This document shows, piece by piece, positions 34,354 to 42,752 of a DNA stretch of 64,000 nucleotides. Below the pieces are notes generated by a model. That model saw only the letters and a program-made list of their open reading frames with translations, had not been told where the DNA came from and made no database searches. Within the stretch, counting starts at the first letter, position 1. Every line of letters starts with the position of its first letter. The position numbers were made by a program, and so were the translations under genes. Source of the stretch: Paenibacillus riograndensis SBR5 (GTDB taxonomy: Bacteria; Bacillota; Bacilli; Paenibacillales; Paenibacillaceae); contig NZ_LN831776.1 in NCBI RefSeq assembly GCF_000981585.1, forward strand, positions 945,001-1,009,000, written 5' to 3'.

Positions 34354-35970
34354 ATGACTATACAGGCTGGTACCAGCAAACTATTGAATATCGTAATGAT
34401 CGCCACCTCGGATCTTCACGGAAATCTGTGGGGCTACCGGTATGAAGACGGCCACGAGACAACGAATGACGGGATGGCCAGAGTCGCCGCCTATGTCAGG
34501 GAAGTCAGGGACAGTGGAGCAGAAGTCATCCTCATAGATAACGGGGACGTATTCCAGGGGAATATGCTGACGGATGATATCTACAATAAGCGGCCGGATA
34601 GCATACATCCGGTCTCGGCGGCGCTGAATGCAATGGGTTATGCGGCCATGACCCTCGGCAACCATGAATTTAATTTCGGGCTTGGCCTGATTGAGAAGTT
34701 CAGGCAGGAGCTGGAGTTCCCTGTGCTCGCTGCGAATGCCGCGTATCACAGCGGAGAACGGTTCGCAGAGCCATATACGCTAATGGAGATCCAAGGCGTC
34801 AGGATCGCAGTGATCGGACTGACTAATCCTAATATTCCGCGCTGGGACGCCGGGAAAGTGGATGCGCTGCACTTTGGCCCCATGGCTGAAACGGCGCAGC
34901 AGATTACTGCCTCTCTGAGGGCAGAAGGCAAGGCCGACATTATTGTCATCAGCGCTCACGCGGGAATGGTGGCCGAGTTCGATGAAGAAGGCGGCTCGGA
35001 TTCTGCTGAGCGCATTACGAAGCTGGTTCCTGAGGCAGATGTGCTGCTCGTCGGGCATATGCATATTACCGTTAAGGAACGGATCGGGGATACCGTGATT
35101 GGAGGGCCGCGCGACCGGGGACGGGAGGTGGTCCGCTTCGATCTGACCGTTCAGCTGGATGGGGCAAGGCCCCGGGTGGTGAACAAGGAAGTCTCGATTG
35201 TGGATATGGCTGACTGGGAGCCTGACCCGGAATTCCGGAGGCTGGTTGCGGAAGCGCATGAAGAGACGATGACCTTCAGCGGCCAGGGAGGCGGAGACTC
35301 ATCTTCAGAAGCAGCCGGCAGCATCTTGGGGTATGCGGCCGCCGACTTCCAGCCGCAGGCGGAGACGGGCGGAGTACCGGCGGGAAGATTGCGGGATACA
35401 GCGGTCATTACGCTGATTCAGAGGGCGATGCTGCAGGCCAGCGGGGCGGATGTTGCCGCCACAAGCCTGTTCGCAGATACGGCGGATTTGAAGCAGGGGC
35501 CGTTAACTTACGCTGATGTGTACCGCATCTATCCATTCGACAATGTGCTGTACGTTGTGACTGTAACCGGCCAAGAGCTTAGAGCCTATATGGAAGTCTC
35601 GGCAACGCATTTCAACCAGTGGCAGCCGGGTGACCGTGAGATCACTGCCAATCCTGAGGTGCCCAGTTACCTCTATGATATGTTCGCTGGGATCGATTAT
35701 CAGATCGATCTGTCGCAGCCAGCCGGTCACCGCATCATCAATGTGCTGTACCAAGGCCAACCGCTTGCCGATACGCAGCAGCTGCAGCTTGCCGTCAACA
35801 ACTACCGCTACAGCAGCTTATTGAAGGCGTCCAAACTGGTCAGTAGGGCCAAACATTGGGAGTCATCCTGCAGCGTCCGGGATATGCTTGTCAGCTACAT
35901 CAAGGAACAGGGGACGTTATCGCCGGAAGTCGATAATAATTGGTCGATTGTGGGGATCGGGCAGCTGTGA
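34354..35970 (+). CDS. 5'-nucleotidase / 2',3'-cyclic phosphodiesterase-like metallophosphoesterase
   Basis: 538 residues. The N-terminal metallophosphoesterase has all family motifs: SDLHGNLWG, LIDNGDVFQGN, LGNHEFNFG, AHAG and VLLVGHMHI, binding two metal ions. The C-terminal half is a 5'-nucleotidase domain (GRLRDTAVITLIQRAML, YADVYRIYPFDNVLYVVTVTG). Family members are normally exported; this one starts directly with MTIQAGTSKLLNIVMIATSD and shows no signal peptide, so it is predicted to be cytoplasmic. It begins 38 bases after the permease gene with an AAGGATGAAGGG site, which suggests the imported solute is a nucleotide-like or phosphorylated compound; inference only. Confidence 0.9.
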   Translation: MTIQAGTSKLLNIVMIATSDLHGNLWGYRYEDGHETTNDGMARVAAYVREVRDSGAEVILIDNGDVFQGNMLTDDIYNKRPDSIHPVSAALNAMGYAAMTLGNHEFNFGLGLIEKFRQELEFPVLAANAAYHSGERFAEPYTLMEIQGVRIAVIGLTNPNIPRWDAGKVDALHFGPMAETAQQITASLRAEGKADIIVISAHAGMVAEFDEEGGSDSAERITKLVPEADVLLVGHMHITVKERIGDTVIGGPRDRGREVVRFDLTVQLDGARPRVVNKEVSIVDMADWEPDPEFRRLVAEAHEETMTFSGQGGGDSSSEAAGSILGYAAADFQPQAETGGVPAGRLRDTAVITLIQRAMLQASGADVAATSLFADTADLKQGPLTYADVYRIYPFDNVLYVVTVTGQELRAYMEVSATHFNQWQPGDREITANPEVPSYLYDMFAGIDYQIDLSQPAGHRIINVLYQGQPLADTQQLQLAVNNYRYSSLLKASKLVSRAKHWESSCSVRDMLVSYIKEQGTLSPEVDNNWSIVGIGQL

Positions 35971-36028
35971 TCATAGAACCACAGAGCTTGAAGGATAAGT
36001 TTGCTGTTGTTGCATCGGATTTAATGGA

Positions 36029-36085
36029 ATATGTTCAGCTTTAATAGCTTCACTGACAGCAGATGTCATTGAAGCTATTTATTAT
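36029..36085. repeat. Dispersed hairpin repeat, copy 2
   Basis: TATGTTCAGCT prefix and palindrome with arms AATAGCTTCACTGACA and TGTCATTGAAGCTATT. It is related to the copy at 28083-28140 and could end transcription of the importer operon in passing. Confidence 0.6.
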
Positions 36086-36114
36086 GGAGATAATCATAGA
36101 GAGGGGAGTTACAC

Positions 36115-36732
36115 ATGAAACATACGGTATATCTATATGTGTTCGACACCATGGCCGACTGGGAAATAGGGTACTTAACGGCCGAACTGAATTCGGGAAG
36201 GTACTATAAGAAGGGGCTGGCCCCGTCTACAATAGTTACTGTAGCCAATGAGAAGACGCTTGTAACTACAATGGGCGGACTGACAATAATGCCGGACATC
36301 ACGGTGGATGAGTGCAGCATGGCAAGCGCAGCTGCGTTGATTCTACCCGGCGGAAATACATGGACCGAAGCCATCCACAATCCCATCCTTCAACTCGCTG
36401 AGCGATATATACAGAAAGAGATATTAGTGGCAGCCATCTGCGGGGCTACCATGGGACTGGCCCAGGCCGGACTGCTGAATTCACGTCCGCATACAAGCAA
36501 TGACCTGGAGTACCTCCGCATGGTCTGTCCTGCGTACACCGGCGGGGACTTTTACCAAATGCAGTCTGTTGTAACGGATGGAACACTGATTACTGCCTCT
36601 GGGATAGCCCCGTTGGAATTCGCGGTACATGTCTTGAAAGCTCTGGATGTAATGACTCCAGAAAAATTGAAGGCCTGGTATAGTCTCTACAAGACCCAGG
36701 AGGCTAAGTATTTCTATGAGTTGATGGGATAA
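36115..36732 (+). CDS. DJ-1/PfpI-family glutamine amidotransferase-like protein
   Basis: 205 residues. Features: VYLYVFDTMADWEIGY with a conserved acidic residue E17, the strand LILPGGNTW, and the nucleophile elbow AAICGATMGLAQAG (C109). The family includes glyoxalase III/deglycase, chaperones and amidotransferase-like regulators; the activity here cannot be assigned. GAGGGGAG precedes the ATG. Single-gene unit closed by a terminator. Confidence 0.88.
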   Translation: MKHTVYLYVFDTMADWEIGYLTAELNSGRYYKKGLAPSTIVTVANEKTLVTTMGGLTIMPDITVDECSMASAAALILPGGNTWTEAIHNPILQLAERYIQKEILVAAICGATMGLAQAGLLNSRPHTSNDLEYLRMVCPAYTGGDFYQMQSVVTDGTLITASGIAPLEFAVHVLKALDVMTPEKLKAWYSLYKTQEAKYFYELMG

Positions 36733-36750
36733 AGGAAGATATTGAAGGCG

Positions 36751-36777
36751 GCCCTCTCTTTACGGAGAGGGTATTTC
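36751..36777 (+). terminator. Terminator after the DJ-1/PfpI gene
   Basis: CCCTCTC pairs with GAGAGGG around a short loop (TTTACG), followed by TATTTCTGTT. Confidence 0.75.
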
Positions 36778-36915
36778 TGTTGGTCTGGTCAGGTATGGCA
36801 GGATACATTTTTTGGGCGCCTATAAGTGGATGTTCTAAGATAGGAAGAGGATTCCAACATATGGTAGGATGTAATTGAAGCCTAATTGAGGGTGAAGGCT
36901 AAGGGGGGAAGGCAA

Positions 36916-37224
36916 GTGAATGAAATAAACGCTCATCATTGTAATTTGAACATATGGGTTCATCTACCTGATGAAGTATGGGATAAGGTTGCTAATATAT
37001 ATGAGCTTATGCCGGGTTGGAAAGGGTACACAGATGGGATTCCACACTGGTTTGGGCAGGAAGAAGATGATGTTTATATGCAGGCATCGGTTGAGCCGAG
37101 CGGATTATCATTTCATGCGCAAATGAATCAGAGCGAGTGGGATTCTTGGATGGATAGGTTTAAATCGGAAACGACGAGAGTATTGGGGTTTGAGGTGGGG
37201 GAGCCTGAGGATGGGGTTTTATAA
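36916..37224 (+). CDS. Small hypothetical protein
   Basis: 102 residues with a GTG start (MNEINAHHCNLNIWVHLPDEV) preceded by AAGGGGGGAAGG; an upstream in-frame TTG has no comparable site. It is acidic and tryptophan-rich (IPHWFGQEEDD, QSEWDSWMDRF), with likely alternating strands, and ends GFEVGEPEDGVL. I do not recognise the family. Size and composition are reminiscent of immunity proteins of polymorphic toxin systems, but no toxin is seen beside it, so that remains speculation. It opens the AT-rich accessory region. Confidence 0.6.
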   Translation: MNEINAHHCNLNIWVHLPDEVWDKVANIYELMPGWKGYTDGIPHWFGQEEDDVYMQASVEPSGLSFHAQMNQSEWDSWMDRFKSETTRVLGFEVGEPEDGVL

Positions 37225-37301
37225 AAAAGATAGGTGAACGATAGAGGATTTACATTCTGTATCCAACGAAAAGTACTATTATATAAAGAGGAGGTATTAA
37301 T

Positions 37302-38363
37302 TTGATTCTTTTTGCGACCTACCATCAAGAAGCATATAATTGTATATTTCACCATTTTTTAAAGTTAGAAATATTTAATGGACAAACAGATGTTGGAGAT
37401 ATCATTGAAGAAATTCTCCCTAAGTATCTATACAGAGAACAATATCATAAATGTGTGAAAACAATTGAGGAGCTGTACTACTGGACAGGAGACAAATTTT
37501 ATCATGAAATGAATGCTTTTCATGAATTTATTCTGTATAAATTTATTGATTACATGGGAGATTTGCAAAAGGAGTTGCCTGATTTCAATCGACTTTATTT
37601 TAATGAAAGATGCCGTATCCTAATTAAGGAGGCTAGTCAAAAAGATTTTGAAGAGGATTCTGAATTTAGTCTAGAAGAACATGAAGAATCCTTTTACGAT
37701 GTCTTTTATTATCCGGATGTATTGTTTACAGATACAGACTTTTTAATGATTGACACTTTATATAATCAACGTAAGCTTGGAAATATAAATATAGAGAATA
37801 GTTTAGGAATTAACATAGACTACTATTTTGAATTACTCCCTATCGATATTCAAGAGCAATACAAAACGAAGCATATTACACTTACCGGTGAAGTTTCTTC
37901 AATGTTAAAATATATCACTGAAAGATTAAAATACGGGAATTTATATAAATTATTTTGGGAGAATGAAGATCCAGTAAGAGAAGAACGTATACAGCTAATA
38001 CTAGAAAATATAATGGACGCTTACTTTTATAATCAAGCGGTAGAAATCACTAGAGAGGCAATGCTGGGAAATGGAAAAGTTGATTTTAAATTATACAAGA
38101 ACACTAACGAAGATGAGAAGGTTCTAATAGAAATAAAGAAAGCAAAGAATTATGTGAAAAAAGGATATGAAAAGCAATTAACAGATTATATGCTATCCAC
38201 CAAATACAAGAATGCGTTTTATTTAATTGCTTGTTTTACGGATGATGAATATGATAAAAGCATGAAATTTATTAGAGAACATGTTTATACTGATACAATA
38301 CAACTATACATAAATATATCCATATTAGATTTTAGAAAACGTAAATCCGCCTCGATTTCATAG
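37302..38363 (+). CDS. Uncharacterised protein with C-terminal PD-(D/E)XK nuclease-like motif
   Basis: 353 residues, TTG start with a strong GAGGAGG site six bases ahead. The N-terminal ~230 residues are acidic and mostly helical. Around residues 250-300 stands EAMLGNGKVDFKLYK, then KVLIEIKKAKNYVKKGYEKQLTDYM: an acidic residue, an E-x-K pair and a downstream Gln, in the order of the PD-(D/E)XK endonuclease fold. Related C-terminal modules are found in defence-island proteins and DUF-type nucleases. AT-rich composition differs from the sugar operon upstream, suggesting horizontal transfer. Function inferred: DNA cleavage, possibly defence. Confidence 0.65.
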   Translation: MILFATYHQEAYNCIFHHFLKLEIFNGQTDVGDIIEEILPKYLYREQYHKCVKTIEELYYWTGDKFYHEMNAFHEFILYKFIDYMGDLQKELPDFNRLYFNERCRILIKEASQKDFEEDSEFSLEEHEESFYDVFYYPDVLFTDTDFLMIDTLYNQRKLGNINIENSLGINIDYYFELLPIDIQEQYKTKHITLTGEVSSMLKYITERLKYGNLYKLFWENEDPVREERIQLILENIMDAYFYNQAVEITREAMLGNGKVDFKLYKNTNEDEKVLIEIKKAKNYVKKGYEKQLTDYMLSTKYKNAFYLIACFTDDEYDKSMKFIREHVYTDTIQLYINISILDFRKRKSASIS

Positions 38364-38592
38364 GGAATAGGAATGTTTAATTGATACATTAATGACCCAC
38401 ATCAACATGGAAAATTCATCTCCACCATTCGTCCCCATCACAGAATTTATAAACCCCAGAAGAAGATAACAAAAGTCGAAAAAGAGTCACAGGAGATCGG
38501 ACCAAGCTGGATGCAAAAGCAATAACACTTAATTTGTATAATGAGCCGAGCCAATTTATTTAGCGAGTTATTTAGAAGGAGAGTAGGAAAGC

Positions 38593-39111
38593 ATGGGAAA
38601 TAAAAATATTAAAACTTCAAAAAAAGAAATTGTAGATTACTGGTTCTCAATAGTAGATGAATGTGGATTGAGTGTAGATGCATCTGAGGCACATGAAAGA
38701 TGTTGGAGATGTGGGTGTGAGATGTCATTAGAGCGATGTCATATTATTCCTGATTCTTTAGGTGGTGAAGATAAAGCATCTAATCTTGTACTTCTATGTA
38801 AAAGATGTCATTTGGAGAATCCCAATATCGCAGATAAGGATGTTATGTGGGACTGGCTTCGTGCATATGGAACATCACTATATGATATATTTTGGGTGAA
38901 ACAAGGGATGAAAGAATACGAGTTTATATATGGTAAATCTGTGGAAGAGGAATTTGCGGAAAGAAGCATAACTGATGTTAATCATTTTGATAAAATTGTC
39001 AAAGAACAGATGAGAAAAACAATATTTCATTTTGGACATCCTTATTTAAATTCCGCAACAATGGCGGGTGTATTTAGAGTCTCATTGAAAATGTGGGATA
39101 AGGTCAATTAA
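38593..39111 (+). CDS. HNH endonuclease
   Basis: 172 residues with AAGGAGAG before the ATG. Core motif: CWRCGCEMSLERCHIIPDSLGG, then ASNLVLLCKRCH, which gives the two CxxC zinc knuckles, the catalytic HI(I)P histidine, the central Asn and the terminal His of HNH enzymes. The ~100-residue C-terminal part (DKDVMWDWLRAYG, MRKTIFHFGHP) is probably a substrate-recognition region. It lies 230 bases after the nuclease-like gene. Candidate restriction or homing-type nuclease; no methyltransferase is adjacent. Confidence 0.85.
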   Translation: MGNKNIKTSKKEIVDYWFSIVDECGLSVDASEAHERCWRCGCEMSLERCHIIPDSLGGEDKASNLVLLCKRCHLENPNIADKDVMWDWLRAYGTSLYDIFWVKQGMKEYEFIYGKSVEEEFAERSITDVNHFDKIVKEQMRKTIFHFGHPYLNSATMAGVFRVSLKMWDKVN

Positions 39112-39337
39112 GGACGATGGAGAGTTATACTCATTGCTATGGAACCATGGGAGTGATACAGGTGTTTAGCCAAGGGGATAGCAACTAGAAGGTGAGAGAA
39201 CTATTCAGTCATTACTCACCAAGGGTTGGATTTTTATATGAGAAGGGTGTTCCCTTTCCGGTACAGCAGAAATCTCAGATAAACTTGTTGCGAAAATTAG
39301 CCGGCGACACAGTTACGAATATATGAGGAGAGAACTT
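39112..39337 (+). other. Intergenic region after the HNH gene
   Basis: I see no credible open frame or RNA gene. It probably holds the promoter of the truncated gene that follows; GAGGAGAG lies before that gene's ATG. Confidence 0.4.
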
Positions 39338-39526
39338 ATGAATGATCTCTTTGAAAAGATCAGGAATGACGCATTTAACTCTTCAAACATTCATTTCGCG
39401 CCTCCTATAGGAAGAGTGGAGAAGAGCACAATGAAGAAGAGATTTCCTGATTGTCCGCTAGTTTTTCTGCGCGTATTGCTCAATGAATTTGGAAACAAGG
39501 GGCATTTGTTATATTTCGGTAGATAA
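39338..39526 (+). pseudogene. Truncated SMI1/KNR4-like N-terminal fragment fused to repeat DNA
   Basis: 62 codons from ATG: MNDLFEKIRNDAFNSSNIHF, then IGRVEKSTMKKRFPDCPLVFLRVLLNEFGNKG. The spacing of the helix, the P-L hydrophobic pattern and the terminal (E/N)xGN resemble the first third of SMI1/KNR4-type immunity proteins. The frame runs into sequence derived from the 188-residue gene and stops, so the domain is incomplete. Weak family call. Confidence 0.4.
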
Positions 39527-39704
39527 AAAACGTAAGAGCAATGATATTGTATTGAATATTCTAGCTTTGGTGGACAAAAGAGTCGGGAAAAAGCGGATTT
39601 TAAGCATGTCCGCGAAGATGAAGCTAAAGCATCCGGTGGTGCAGTATTTTTATGAGTTGCGGCGGGACCATTGTGACGTTATCCTAGGACAAAAAATATC
39701 TTAA
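39495..39704 (+). pseudogene. Internally deleted copy of the 188-residue gene
   Basis: It begins with the part encoding ICYISVDKK and jumps directly to the C-terminal part (NDIVLNILALVDKRVGKKRIL, MKLKHPVVQYFYELRR), skipping about 290 bases present in the intact gene at 26.3 kb. It then reads into unrelated codons. Confidence 0.7.
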
Positions 39705-39749
39705 ATATGAAATTTCTTATCAGGTTAAAAAAGATTGGGGGTTATTTGG

Positions 39750-40388
39750 TTGTTATTTCGTTACCAATATGATTTAAATGAAGAAACGAGGAAAATGTAT
39801 ATTACTGGGCTTCCTTTTGAAACAAAATATGTTGAAGTTCCTAGAGAAAAAAGGTTTGAACGTCTTTATTCGTATAATTTGATAAAAATAGATTTGCTAA
39901 GTGCAATAAGTTACTTAGATATATCACTTCAGACAACTGATATGACTATAAAAGAGGGAATGTTTAGAATTGCTTTGATTTTATATATAAAATGTTTTAA
40001 TAATTCTGGTGTGGGCAGATCTCAGCTGTCAGTTAATAAAGTATATAAAGATACACAAGGAGAACCCATAGAATGTCATAAGAAATTAAAGAGAATACGG
40101 GATAAATATATAGCTCATGATGAAATTGACTTTCTTAATGCAAAACTAGGAATGGTTTTAAATGAAAATGAGAAATGCATAATGGGAATTGCATACCCTG
40201 AAATGCAAGCTAAATTTGATTATGATGAGACTCTAATAATACTGCAATCATTATGTAAAATTGCTTTAGAAAGAACGAATTTATATCTTGAAGAAGAGAC
40301 ACATAAAGTGGAGAATTACCTTAGACAAAGAGATTATGAAATTGTAAGTGAATATTCGGAGATGACTATTGAAATTAATGAAATCTGA
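39750..40388 (+). CDS. Hypothetical protein with a HEPN-like RxxxxxH motif
   Basis: About 212 residues. TTG start chosen for its spacing to GGGGG; a TTG five codons earlier is possible. The middle of the protein contains KLKRIRDKYIAHDE; an R-x(4-6)-H segment in a helical context is the active-site signature of HEPN ribonucleases (as in AbiV-like and related abortive-infection proteins). The flanks are helical and acidic (IKIDLLSAISYLDISL, LIILQSLCKIALERTNLYL). No antitoxin partner lies beside it, and the dus pseudogene follows immediately. The HEPN assignment is tentative. Confidence 0.55.
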   Translation: MLFRYQYDLNEETRKMYITGLPFETKYVEVPREKRFERLYSYNLIKIDLLSAISYLDISLQTTDMTIKEGMFRIALILYIKCFNNSGVGRSQLSVNKVYKDTQGEPIECHKKLKRIRDKYIAHDEIDFLNAKLGMVLNENEKCIMGIAYPEMQAKFDYDETLIILQSLCKIALERTNLYLEEETHKVENYLRQRDYEIVSEYSEMTIEINEI

Positions 40389-40424
40389 AGTGGAAATCTA
40401 CGATTGATTATTTCTTTTTATATA

Positions 40425-41354
40425 AGGGCGCTCATGGAGGATGTGACGGATGTTGTTTTTCGCCATGTTGTAAGTGAAGCAACCAGACCGGATGTGTTTT
40501 TTACGGAGTTTGCGAATACAGAGAGTTATTGTCACCCGGAGGGGAACCATGCGGTGCGCGGGCGTTTAACTTTTACAGAGGATGAACAGCCCATTGTAGC
40601 TCATATCTGGGGAGGTAAGCCGGAATTCTTCCGTCAAATGAGCATTGGTATGGCGAAAGAAGGTTTTAAAGGCATCGATATTAATATGGGTTGTCCTGTA
40701 GCGAATGTAGCGAGAATGGGAAAGGAAGCGGCCTGATCTGCCGTCCGGAAACCGCAGCGGATATCCCCAGGTCGCCAAAGTTGGGGGACTGCCCGTCAGC
40801 GTAAAAACAAGGCTCGATTTTAGTAGCTTAGACGAATGGCGTGGCTGGTTAACCCATATTTTGCAACAAGACATTGTTAATTTGTCCATTCATCTGCACA
40901 CAAGAGAAGAAATGAGCAAAGTAGATGCCCCCTGGGAACTGATCCCGGAGGTTAAGAAGCTTCGTGATGAGGTGGCACCCGATACACTGCTGACCATTAA
41001 CAGGGATATCCCTGACCGTCAGACTGGCCTCAAGCTCGCGGAGCAATACGGTGTGGATGAGATTATGATCGGGCGCAGTATTTTTCAGAATCCGTTTGCT
41101 TTTGAGAAGGAGCCGAAGGATCACAGCAGGGAGGGATTGCTTGATTTGCTGCGGCTGCATCTGGATCTCCATGATCAATATTCAGCATTGGAACCACGTT
41201 CGTTCCGACCTCTTCAACGATTTTTTAAAAATATGTCCGCGGATTTCGTGAGGTAAGTGCCTTAATGAACACAAAGTCAACAAGTAAAGTGCGTACGCTG
41301 CTGGGTGAACTTGGAGGCAAGGAGCAGGATGGAGCGGAGGAACGTGGGGATTAA
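40425..41354 (+). pseudogene. Degenerate dus copy
   Basis: It aligns over nearly its full length with the intact dus gene at 24.2-25.2 kb but lacks the first ~17 codons. A one-base loss after the GCPVANVA codons shifts the frame, there are small indels near TCTGCCGTCC, and a further shift comes before the C-terminus (the FVR* ending). Internal segments stay readable ([26 protein letters not shown]). Not functional as one protein. Confidence 0.85.
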
Positions 41355-41365
41355 GTAATTCCTAA

Positions 41366-41466
41366 CAAATCCTTGTGGAAAATAGAAAAAGACGTCAAGA
41401 GAATGAGGATCGGATGAATGGAGAGGGGGCAAGCCCTGAGCCAGAAAGCCGCTCCTCTTTTTGTAT
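41366..41466 (+). repeat. ~100-bp dispersed repeat, copy C
   Basis: Diverged copy between the dus pseudogene and the damaged 188-residue gene. The foldable core reads GGGC-AA-GCCC instead of GGG-ACCAA-CCC, and the outer AGAGG/CCTCT pair with trailing T run is kept. The hairpin has survived sequence change, which suggests that structure matters. Confidence 0.7.
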
Positions 41467-41481
41467 ATGGAGGGGGATTAC

Positions 41482-42048
41482 ATGTTCTGGAGCAAATTGA
41501 AGCAACAACTGGAGGGCTTTCTAAGTCCTGCGTTAAATGGAAGGGTAGAATACGCGCACCGGGTTACCGTTATCTGCCTGATAAATCAGGGATTTGTTGT
41601 CTCGGTAGATAAAAAGAACGTACTCAATATGAGTGATAGAACGAATACTATGAAATGGTATCAAACAGAGCTGGAAATTAAGAATGATCCCGATATCCAA
41701 ATTCCTATTACCAGCGACGAAATTGAAGCGGTCAGAAAAGCTACCAGGGGGACGTGCCGGAGGATCGCCTAATCGTCATGACCAGAAGCCAGAAAAATAC
41801 CGAACATGCCAAAGAGCTAATGTCAGCACAGGCTGCATTAAGTAAATTGAATTTTATCGTGGCAGGCTAATAAGTTTCTAGCTACTCTTATAGAGGAAAG
41901 CTTAGAGAGTAATGATATTGTATTGAATATTCTGGCTGTGGTGGATTGAAGAGTTGGGAAAAAGCGGATTTTAAGCATGTCCGAGATGATGCAGTTAAAG
42001 CATCCGGTTGTGCAGTATTTATATGAGCTGTGGGACGTTGTGAAGTGA
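41482..42048 (+). pseudogene. Degenerate copy of the 188-residue gene
   Basis: It starts with MFWSKLKQQLEGFLSPALNG and follows the intact gene to the final LYEL, but with frameshifts near the GYRYLPDK and GPVPEDR codons, one base gained at VAG* and an in-frame TGA in LAVVD*. It carries the same GGAGGGGGATT leader as the intact gene. Confidence 0.85.
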
Positions 42049-42752
42049 CTAAATTTAACCTGTGAATGATCATAGGTGGGCAAGGGGTGCCAGGCTAATG
42101 GACAGAGTAGTGATAATTAAGAACTCACTCTAAAGTAGTGAATAGTTGTAATTATTAATCGGAACCCCTATTTAATTTAGGTCGTCGGGGTTGTTCGCAC
42201 TGAACAGTCGACACATATAGAATCCATTGCGATAATTGTAAGAAGTAATATAGATGAAGATGACTAAAATAATACGTTGATACATAAGGGTAAATAATAT
42301 ACTGATACAGTTATTTTTAAATCAATAACATAGGCATTTTCGACGATTTGTTGTAAACCTACTAGCTTAAATTTAATGAACATAAGAGAAAAGAAAAAGA
42401 CTCAGGTGAAACTTTTCTTCAATGTCTTTTTATTTGTTTGCTTTGAAACAATTGCGAATTGATTTCGAACTTATTGGAAACTACTTGATCAGCAGAATAG
42501 ATAGTATGGCCATATATGTTCCTAATGTTGATGATTCTACCATGTCCAAGCCGCTCTGAAAATTGATTAGTATAATTGCTTTGATTAAATGAGCCGTGTG
42601 GCCTAGGTGATAAATATTTATAGTGATGGCCGAATCACCTGTTTTGAATAGAAAGATAGGACAATAGGACTGGGAAATATTATAGTGGCAGGATTTTATT
42701 TTATTGTCTAGTTCAATCTATGTTGGTAAACTTGTAGTAAGGAGGTAAGGAC
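42049..42752 (+). other. AT-rich intergenic region upstream of the McrBC-like operon
   Basis: About 700 bases without a credible gene. A weak stem (AAAAAGAC with GTCTTTTT, 42394-42431) could terminate leftover transcription from the pseudogenes. The last part must hold the promoter of the three-gene operon; the AAGGAGG site at about 42739 is strong. No operator was recognised. Confidence 0.45.

Noticed and set aside
36916..37224. Naming the 102-residue protein an immunity protein
   Set aside because: Only its size and composition suggest this; no toxin gene or domain match supports it.
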